Assembly (NCBI GenBank): GCA_035560795.1
Contig: DATMYV010000037.1
Location: forward strand, 1 to 33,464
Direction: 5' to 3'
Source: Longilinea sp035560795
Lineage (GTDB): Bacteria; Chloroflexota; Anaerolineae; Anaerolineales; Anaerolineaceae
Length of the DNA: 33,464 nt
Translations under genes and position numbers: made by a program
Shown here: positions 8,562-15,605 of the stretch, one piece after another
Layout of the letters: every line of letters begins with the position of its first letter
How positions within the stretch are numbered: the first letter of the stretch is position 1
Notes under the pieces: generated by a model
Databases searched by the model: none
The model's input: only the letters and a program-made list of their open reading frames with translations
What the model was told of the DNA's origin: nothing

Positions 8562-9743
8562 ATGGGAATGACCATTCTGATCATAGATGATGAAGACAAC
8601 GCCCGTGAAAATATTGGGCAGTTTCTAACTGCAAAAGGTTATGAGGTAATAGGTGCCGCTACATTGGCAGAGGGTAGGGCCAGCCTCCAGCGCGGCGACG
8701 CGGATGTAGTTTTGTTGGATGTTCAGTTGCCGGATGGTTATGGCCCAAATTTGTTATATGAAACCGCTGCCATGCCGCTTCGTCCGCCAATCATCTTAAT
8801 AACTGCCTACGGTGATATTGATATGGCTGTGGATGCGATGAAGAACGGCGCACATGATTTTCTCAGCAAGCCCATTCAATTGAACCAGCTTGAAAAATCA
8901 ATTGAGCGTGCAGGCGAAGTGGTTGCTCTGCGGCGCGAGATCGAGCATATCCGCCAATCCCAACAGCAAAAAGGGAAATTCATTGTAGGTAAGAGCCAAG
9001 CCATGCACCAGGCTTTGGACCATGCCCAAAAAGCCGCTGAGAAATCGGTCTCTGTTTTGATTACAGGGGAAACTGGTAGCGGTAAAGAAGTTCTGGCCAA
9101 TTTTATCCATGCAAACGGTCCGCGTGCCAGTAAACCGTTTATCGCAATAAATTGTGCGGCGATTCAAAACACCATGCTTGAAGCAGAATTATTTGGTTTT
9201 GAAGCTGGGGCATTTACTGGAGCCGATAAACGGAAATTAGGCCTTATGGAAGTGGCTGATCAGGGCATTCTCTTCCTGGACGAAATATCTTCAATGCCAC
9301 TGGATACTCAAGCGAAACTTCTGCGAGTGCTTGAAGAACGGGCTTTTCGGCGTGTGGGCGGAACCAGCTTGATAAAAATCGACGTTCAAATTATCGCCGC
9401 ATCCAATCGACCTCTTTCGGTGATGATGAAAGATGGGCTATTCCGCGAGGATCTATATTACCGTTTAAAAGTGGTTGATATCCATGTGCCACCTTTGCGT
9501 GAGCGAAAAGGGGATATTCCAGAATTGGTGGGTTTCTTTATCCGCCTATACAACGGCCGGCAAGGCAGCAATGTCACCAAAATTTCTCCGCGCGCTTTGG
9601 CTGCCCTTTCAACCTATGATTGGCCAGGAAACATTCGTGAATTGAGCAACGCAATAGAGCGGGCAATGCTTTTTTGCGACGGAGAGACCATCGAATTATC
9701 GGACTTACCCGCCGACGTGGCTAACGCAGAACCAAAGACCTGA
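8562..9743 (+). CDS. NtrC-class sigma-54 activator lacking a DNA-binding domain
   Basis: This response regulator couples phosphorylation to ATP-driven opening of sigma-54 promoters. The receiver domain (1-118) has the acidic pocket DD at 9-10, phospho-acceptor D53, T81 and K103. The AAA+ domain (about 140-385) has Walker A GETGSGKE (169-176), the sigma-54-contacting GAFTGA loop (216-221), Walker B GILFLDE (235-241), the arginine-finger region FREDLYYRL and sensor II WPGNIREL. The protein stops at residue 393, right after the AAA+ lid. The Fis-type helix-turn-helix that normally follows is absent, and I see no frameshift or remnant between 9744 and 9806. Domain-less activators of this kind (FlgR of Helicobacter, CtcC of Chlamydia) work from solution. 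The ATG at 8562 has GAGG about 10 nt upstream; a second ATG lies at 8568. Confidence 0.94.
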   Translation: MGMTILIIDDEDNARENIGQFLTAKGYEVIGAATLAEGRASLQRGDADVVLLDVQLPDGYGPNLLYETAAMPLRPPIILITAYGDIDMAVDAMKNGAHDFLSKPIQLNQLEKSIERAGEVVALRREIEHIRQSQQQKGKFIVGKSQAMHQALDHAQKAAEKSVSVLITGETGSGKEVLANFIHANGPRASKPFIAINCAAIQNTMLEAELFGFEAGAFTGADKRKLGLMEVADQGILFLDEISSMPLDTQAKLLRVLEERAFRRVGGTSLIKIDVQIIAASNRPLSVMMKDGLFREDLYYRLKVVDIHVPPLRERKGDIPELVGFFIRLYNGRQGSNVTKISPRALAALSTYDWPGNIRELSNAIERAMLFCDGETIELSDLPADVANAEPKT

Positions 9744-9754
9744 TCCACAACCGC

Positions 9755-9771
9755 TGGCATAATACTTGCAT
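9755..9771 (+). promoter_or_regulatory. Sigma-54 (-24/-12) promoter of the membrane-protein/TPR/protease operon
   Basis: TGGCATAATACTTGCAT matches TGGCA-N6-TTGCA exactly, with GG at 9756-9757 and GC at 9768-9769. The predicted start is near 9781, leaving a 25-nt leader that contains AAGGAGG (9795-9801) before the ATG at 9807. It sits 12 bp after the activator stop codon and gives the downstream three-gene operon its own sigma-54 control. Confidence 0.88.
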
Positions 9772-9806
9772 CCTCGTCCTCAGAGATTCTTCTCAAGGAG
9801 GCGGGG

Positions 9807-10133
9807 ATGTTTTTTTCAATGACCTTTAATGATTTTGTTCTGACCATGGCTGGTTGTCTTTTGGCTCTGGGCGTAATAGTTCTGACAATCGGGATATATG
9901 TCCTGGTGTCCAGGGTGCTCGGAAAAGAAATTAAAACGATTGCTAATCAGACCGCAAAACTAGCCCAAAAGGGAATATCTGATGATGTTTCCGGCCTGGT
10001 TGGAAATGCATCCTCTCTCGTCGATGCATTGAACCAGTTGGTTAAAACTTCTGCGGGGATTGGTGCATTTTTGATAATCGTGAGCCTATGCCTGATGGCA
10101 GCAGCTTACGGTCTGGTCTACCAGCTTCATTAA
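9807..10133 (+). CDS. Small two-helix membrane protein, unknown function
   Basis: I do not recognise this 108-residue protein. It has two strongly hydrophobic segments (about 10-34 and 82-105) flanking a polar, probably helical stretch of about 45 residues rich in K, A, N and S, so both ends should lie on one side of the membrane and the loop on the other. No catalytic motif is visible. The start is well fixed by AAGGAGG five nt upstream. It is the first gene behind the 9755 sigma-54 promoter and is followed at 34 bp by the giant TPR gene. It could be a membrane anchor, target or effector for the TPR/protease pair, but nothing in the sequence decides this. Confidence 0.85.
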   Translation: MFFSMTFNDFVLTMAGCLLALGVIVLTIGIYVLVSRVLGKEIKTIANQTAKLAQKGISDDVSGLVGNASSLVDALNQLVKTSAGIGAFLIIVSLCLMAAAYGLVYQLH

Positions 10134-10166
10134 GACGAATTTGAGTTAATGCTGCAAGGAGCACTC

Positions 10167-13100
10167 ATGCAAACAAAAACCATCTTAACCGCGCTCCAGA
10201 AGTTCTGCAATCCAAACACCATTCCTCAGACCTTGACTGCGTTAAGGCAGGATGCACTCTTATGGAGTGCGCTGTCCCAAATGGACCTGGAAGGTTACGT
10301 CCAATCGCGGTCGGAAATCAGTAATGCAGATCTCTGGGCACCCGCCAGCCTTGCTTTATATGCAATTGGAGCGGATTATGCGGTAGAGAATTTATCCCGT
10401 GAACCCATGACGGTTTTGGATGGAAATTTGCAAAGACAGGCTCTGGCGGTGTTTGAAGAGACCCTTCGGACAGGACGCGAACCAATCGATTTGCGCGAGG
10501 CAGGCTTGCTTGCCCTGGCCTTGCGCGAACGGCGGCGGAAAACACGTTCCTGGAGTGGCATTAGCAACGATCTGACGATTAAGGGCGAACTATCACCCGA
10601 AAGAACCGTGCAAATTTGGAACTGCGCCCTCTCCTGCCTCTATCGAATTATCCCCGACGGCGGCGAACTACTGAAGGCATTAATAACTGAAAACCTTACC
10701 AAAGGTATGGGTTGGTGTATTCACATCCTGCTTAGCAACCCCGCGGATGAGGATGTGCAGGCCAGGGCATTAACTGATTTGATCGAAGATTTGCCCATTG
10801 ACCGACAAGCGGGTTGGCTTGAAAGAATCCGATCCTTGGGCCGCTTTGAGCTGGCAGAAAAGACGGCGAGGATTCTTCTGGTTGCCAATCAGGTCTTTTT
10901 TGATGGATTAAAGAAACAATTTATTGCTTCACAGGTCGAAACAAAATATGTTCTTGAGCATGCGTCCAAATTGCAGCATGCTGCAGTAATTTACCACTGT
11001 GCTGGCGCCTCGCTTCAATCGGCGGGTGCCCTAGACAAGGCGCAACAATTATTCGCGTATTGTCTGGCAGGAGCGCAGATCCAGAGTGCGTACTTGGATA
11101 TTGATGAAAAAAAACCTGATATTGCCGCCACAAGAGTTGAAAAAGCGTTACTGACCTGCAAAGATTCTACATTGGTTGAATACGGGGCAGAAATTCTTCA
11201 GGAGACCGGGCTGGTGGATGTTCAAATTCCGTCAACCGAATCAGAGCCGGGGTTCGTATCATCTTTATACCTGGCGAAACAGATGGCAGCCAAAGGAAAT
11301 ATGGATTTGGCTTGCCAGACAGCCAGCCGTGCTGTTGAAGAGTCATTCTCCAAATTGAGTTCCGCTTTCAACCAGCGTCATTATCAGGTGAAGAATCCAG
11401 TCCAGGTGCTCAAAACCCTCCTCGATCTCAATTTAACTAAAGAGGCCAAACGTTGCAGTGAAGTATTTCTGCAGAACCACCCGAATGATATTGAGTTATT
11501 GCGTACCGCTTCCCAAATCGCAGAAAAAGACGGCGATGAAGACCGTTCCATCGGTTACGCAGAGCTGGTGGTTTTGCTTCAACCGCTCAATATGGGTTTT
11601 CGTCGCGAATTGGCGCGTTTATTGGAAGATCAGAAACTTTGGTCAAGAGCATTACCACAACGCAGGTTCATATTTGAAAATGAAGAGAATCCGAAAGAGG
11701 ACGATCAAATTGGATTGGCAAATTGCGCCATACAAGCCGGCGAGTCCAATCTTGCGGTTGAAATCAGTGAGTTGTTGTTGGCTTCACAACCAGATCATGG
11801 TATTGCCCATACCTTGAAAGGTCAGGCTTTAATTAAGCTAGACCGCCTGGACGAGGCGATAGAACACTTGAGCCGGGCAACCCTGCTCTGCGCAGATTCT
11901 CCCCGTCCCTGGATTGCGTTGGCGCAAGCTCAACGAAGGAAAGGTGATTCTGAACGCTCCTTGGAAACATTACGGGCTGCGGTATTGGCTGTTCCAGAAT
12001 CACCAGAAGTCCATTTCCAATTAGCACGGACTATGTTGGATCAGGGGTTACTAACTGACGCATTGCCCAATCTCCGTCAGGCTGCCCGGCTGTCTCCTGA
12101 AGACCCCTCGGTCACAATCGAATTGGCACAAACTTTACGCCAACTTGGCCATCAAAACGAAGCCGTCCGGATATTATCCGAGGCACGCAAACGGTGGCCA
12201 AAAGAACCACAATTGGCTTATCTAGAAGCAGTAACCTTCAATGATTTGGGGAACCGTTTGAAGGCAGTTGAATCTCTGGATGTTGCCGTCAAATCTGAAC
12301 GTCCACAAATAGATTGGCTTCGCCTTTACATCCAAATGCAAGTGCAGGATCCGGATTTACTTTACTCGGCAATGCCTGCTGACTTTGATCCAATCCTGTT
12401 GCAAAAGTTGACGTTGGCTTTACAGAAGATTCTTGCAATCGAACCGGCGGATTTTTCGGCGCGGATGTGGATGGCGGATATTCTGCGCCTGCGCGGCCAG
12501 AATCGGCAGGCATGCGATACCTACCAAATACTTTTGGATGAATGCGGTGATAAGGATCCGGTTTTGCACACCCGTGTCCAGGCAGGTTTTGGAGCTGCGG
12601 CGCTGGCTGCAAATGATTTGGATACTGCGCTGGCTTGCTTGCAAGAAGTTCTACAGGCAAACCCTGAGGATCTGGGTGCGATGCACTTGTTAGCGGAAAC
12701 ATATTTTAAGCTCAATTTGACAAGGGAAACCAGTCACGCTGCTGAACAGGCTATCCAATTGGAACCTGACCAGGTGAATAACCTCATCTGGTATGCGGGA
12801 ATGATGGAACGCCTGGGAAAACTGGATGAAGCCCAGCATGCTTTGGCGACTGCGGCACAATTATCGCCTGAACGGGGAGATTTGTGGCTAAAACAGGCTC
12901 AATTTGCATTGTCATCCGGTCAATCGGAAAAAGCTCAAAAACTCCTGCTCGAACTTGAACAGATACCGAATGTCACAGAAAATGAGTTAGTCCAGGCTGC
13001 AAGAATCCATATCCAACTCAAGGGTTTTCCTCAAGCGTTGTCTTGCCTGAAGAAATTGGAGTCCTTATCCGAGCCGCCGGCTCCCGGTTTATTATGCGAC

Positions 13101-15605
13101 CTTGCGTTCCTCAGCCAGCAAACAGGCGATTTTCAAAGTGCAATGAATTACGCGGAACAAGCTGTGCAAACGGATGACCAAAATATTCGGCTTCATGTCT
13201 TGCAAGCTGACCTCCTGGTGCAACAAGGACGACAGCAAGCTGCATTGGCCTGCCTCGAAAAAGCAACTCGTTTGATGGAAAATAAACCATTTGCTGAAAA
13301 ACAAGTCGCACAAACCGGCCTTAGCCTTTTCGTGGCTGATGATAAGGTTTTCAACCCGGCGGCAGTTTATGCGCGCTCTGCAATGCTTTTGAAGCAGCAG
13401 GATGATATTCCTTCCGCACTTTGCTTTGGTGAAAAAGCACTGGAATCCCAACCCAACGATCCCTCAATCCGATTGTTACTGACCAATTTGGCTTATTCCC
13501 AGTTGCAATTCGATCATGTGTTGGAATTGACTTCGAGCGTCGAGCGTAAAGCAGAAGAATCGTTATTAAATGATGATGCGGAGGCTTGCTGGCAGATTCT
13601 CCAGGCAATTCGTTCTGAATTACTGTTGGATACCGGGAATGAAGTCGAAGTCTCTTCTGCGGTCAATTCTGCTCAAGAACATGGTGAATTGCAGTCCCGG
13701 CTTAAAGCCATTCAGATGCGCTTGTTGGCCCGCAATGGTGAGTATGAATTGGCCAGAAAGATGTTCACTAACGAGCAATCCGTTGATGATAAACCCCAGG
13801 CAACCACCAGTTCCAGCGAAAATGGCTTCTTCACAACCATTTACCACTTGGACCTGAAAGAATACGCGCCCATTTGGTTGGGCCAGGCTGCGCAGGATCT
13901 GTACTGGTGGGATATCGCTGATGGTTATTTTGAAAAAGGCCGACTGGTTTTTGGTCATGAAGCCATTAGCCATTTCCAGTATGCAAAAGGGTTGGTAACG
14001 CGAGCAAAGGCTGCCCGTTTGTGCGAGGCTGTCCATGCAACTGCCCACAGTCCCAAAGCGAAGCTAAAACTTGGCGAAGCCTTTGAAAACGCTTTGCTAA
14101 GTGCAAGCCAATACAGTGGTTCTCCGAATATTTCAGAATTGCGGCAGATTGGCAAATTGGTTCTTCAACCGAACGATGACCAATTCAAGCGGATTCTTAC
14201 GGATGGGCGTCCACCGGTCGATCGCTCGGCTCTTGTAATCGCACTCGCGAGAAATGGCAATTTATCGGCTGTAATTCAAGCAGCAGGTCAGGAAAAAGAA
14301 CAACCAGATGTTTTTGCTCATTCGGCTGTAGCGTTCATGGATTCGGACCTGGAAAAAGCCATGGTTTTCGCACAGCAAGCTGTTGAAGTGGAACCGCGCC
14401 ACCCGATCTATCACGCCTTACGGGCAATCATCCTATCGAAGATCAACCAGCCGGCGGAAGTGATGGAAGCCTGGCAATCCGCCCTGCAATTTTGGCCGGA
14501 TGAACCCACCTGGCGGGCTGATTTGGCTAAATTGAGCATGACTCTGGGTGATACGACTGCCGCAGTTCAGCATTGGGATGCTGCATTCACTCTGCAACCT
14601 GATAAAGCCGAGTATGCCTTCAATTTAGGAAAGGTATATCTGGAAAAACGCAATTTCGGCAAGGCAATTGACGTACTTGAAACCGCCAGCCGACTGGATG
14701 TGAAGAACCCTCAATCCTGGCTTGCATTGGCAGAGGCTCATTTGCGCGGCAGCCACCTTGAGCGTGCCTTGCAATGCGTCCAGCGGGCAGTGGCCATTGA
14801 ACCTGATTCACTTCCGGCTATGTTGTTACAGGGTGAGATTCTCATTCAAATGGGCAACCTGACCGCCGCGCAGGAAATCAGCGACAAAGCGCTCACACAG
14901 GGGAATTCAAATCCCGATGTGGTTGTTTTCAATGTTCATTTGCTGGAAAAGCGCGGCAAGCAAAACGAAGCACTTGCAGTTCTTGAGCAAACCTCCAAAT
15001 TGCTTCCAAATGAATTATCCGTTCAGTTGGAACGGGCAATCCTTATTCGTCAGGTTTTTGGCTCGACGGCTGCCTTGCCAATTGTCAAAGAAATCGTCCA
15101 AAAGTTTGGCAACACCGCCAGAACTCTGGCACTCCAGGCTACCGTTCAATATGAATGCAATGATGCTACAGGTGCTGAAAAATCAGCACTGCAAGCTCTG
15201 CGACTGGAACCGGGTCAGGCGAATCTACACCTTTTGCTGGGAAGAATCAAGGCAGTAAGCGGCCAATTGGATCAGGCTGTATTTCACCTGAGCGAGGCAG
15301 TGCAACTCAACCCGTCGGATGTCGAAGGATATCTGGAGCTTGGCAAAGCCTATCAGGATCGTCGCGAACAGGAAAAAGCCATCCTTACCTTACAACAGGC
15401 CATTAAAGCCGCGCCGCGGGATACACGGGCATATGTTCTGGCGGCTGCCGCACTTCGCGAAGCCAAGGATTATTCATCGGCCGAAACAATGCTGCGTAAA
15501 GCGGCTGAACTGGCGCCTAATGATCTAAATATTCGCCGGCAACTTGGTGCGGTAATTGCATTGAATCTTGTACAACACTCTCAGGAGGCCCAGGCATGGC
15601 ATTAA
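10167..15605 (+). CDS. Giant tetratricopeptide-repeat protein (about 1,812 residues)
   Basis: This is a very long soluble protein with no signal peptide or membrane segment. After an alpha-helical N-terminal part of about 300 residues that is not obviously TPR, it consists mostly of 34-residue TPR units recognisable by A-x7-A...P spacing. Examples are the stretches around 11790-12240, 12580-12990, 14300-14860 and 15150-15590. A central part (about 13860-14290) is helical but repeat-poor. TPR solenoids bind proteins or peptides, so a scaffold or sensor role is inferred. The ATG at 10167 is chosen because AAGGAG (10156-10161) lies 5 nt before it; an upstream ATG at 10149 would place that site inside the gene. 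Its last 10 nt overlap the start of the TPR-protease gene, indicating tight co-expression. Confidence 0.9.
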   Translation: MQTKTILTALQKFCNPNTIPQTLTALRQDALLWSALSQMDLEGYVQSRSEISNADLWAPASLALYAIGADYAVENLSREPMTVLDGNLQRQALAVFEETLRTGREPIDLREAGLLALALRERRRKTRSWSGISNDLTIKGELSPERTVQIWNCALSCLYRIIPDGGELLKALITENLTKGMGWCIHILLSNPADEDVQARALTDLIEDLPIDRQAGWLERIRSLGRFELAEKTARILLVANQVFFDGLKKQFIASQVETKYVLEHASKLQHAAVIYHCAGASLQSAGALDKAQQLFAYCLAGAQIQSAYLDIDEKKPDIAATRVEKALLTCKDSTLVEYGAEILQETGLVDVQIPSTESEPGFVSSLYLAKQMAAKGNMDLACQTASRAVEESFSKLSSAFNQRHYQVKNPVQVLKTLLDLNLTKEAKRCSEVFLQNHPNDIELLRTASQIAEKDGDEDRSIGYAELVVLLQPLNMGFRRELARLLEDQKLWSRALPQRRFIFENEENPKEDDQIGLANCAIQAGESNLAVEISELLLASQPDHGIAHTLKGQALIKLDRLDEAIEHLSRATLLCADSPRPWIALAQAQRRKGDSERSLETLRAAVLAVPESPEVHFQLARTMLDQGLLTDALPNLRQAARLSPEDPSVTIELAQTLRQLGHQNEAVRILSEARKRWPKEPQLAYLEAVTFNDLGNRLKAVESLDVAVKSERPQIDWLRLYIQMQVQDPDLLYSAMPADFDPILLQKLTLALQKILAIEPADFSARMWMADILRLRGQNRQACDTYQILLDECGDKDPVLHTRVQAGFGAAALAANDLDTALACLQEVLQANPEDLGAMHLLAETYFKLNLTRETSHAAEQAIQLEPDQVNNLIWYAGMMERLGKLDEAQHALATAAQLSPERGDLWLKQAQFALSSGQSEKAQKLLLELEQIPNVTENELVQAARIHIQLKGFPQALSCLKKLESLSEPPAPGLLCDLAFLSQQTGDFQSAMNYAEQAVQTDDQNIRLHVLQADLLVQQGRQQAALACLEKATRLMENKPFAEKQVAQTGLSLFVADDKVFNPAAVYARSAMLLKQQDDIPSALCFGEKALESQPNDPSIRLLLTNLAYSQLQFDHVLELTSSVERKAEESLLNDDAEACWQILQAIRSELLLDTGNEVEVSSAVNSAQEHGELQSRLKAIQMRLLARNGEYELARKMFTNEQSVDDKPQATTSSSENGFFTTIYHLDLKEYAPIWLGQAAQDLYWWDIADGYFEKGRLVFGHEAISHFQYAKGLVTRAKAARLCEAVHATAHSPKAKLKLGEAFENALLSASQYSGSPNISELRQIGKLVLQPNDDQFKRILTDGRPPVDRSALVIALARNGNLSAVIQAAGQEKEQPDVFAHSAVAFMDSDLEKAMVFAQQAVEVEPRHPIYHALRAIILSKINQPAEVMEAWQSALQFWPDEPTWRADLAKLSMTLGDTTAAVQHWDAAFTLQPDKAEYAFNLGKVYLEKRNFGKAIDVLETASRLDVKNPQSWLALAEAHLRGSHLERALQCVQRAVAIEPDSLPAMLLQGEILIQMGNLTAAQEISDKALTQGNSNPDVVVFNVHLLEKRGKQNEALAVLEQTSKLLPNELSVQLERAILIRQVFGSTAALPIVKEIVQKFGNTARTLALQATVQYECNDATGAEKSALQALRLEPGQANLHLLLGRIKAVSGQLDQAVFHLSEAVQLNPSDVEGYLELGKAYQDRREQEKAILTLQQAIKAAPRDTRAYVLAAAALREAKDYSSAETMLRKAAELAPNDLNIRRQLGAVIALNLVQHSQEAQAWH

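Noticed and set aside
10149..10166. Earlier ATG for the giant TPR protein at 10149
   Set aside because: No Shine-Dalgarno precedes it, whereas AAGGAG lies 5 nt before the ATG at 10167.
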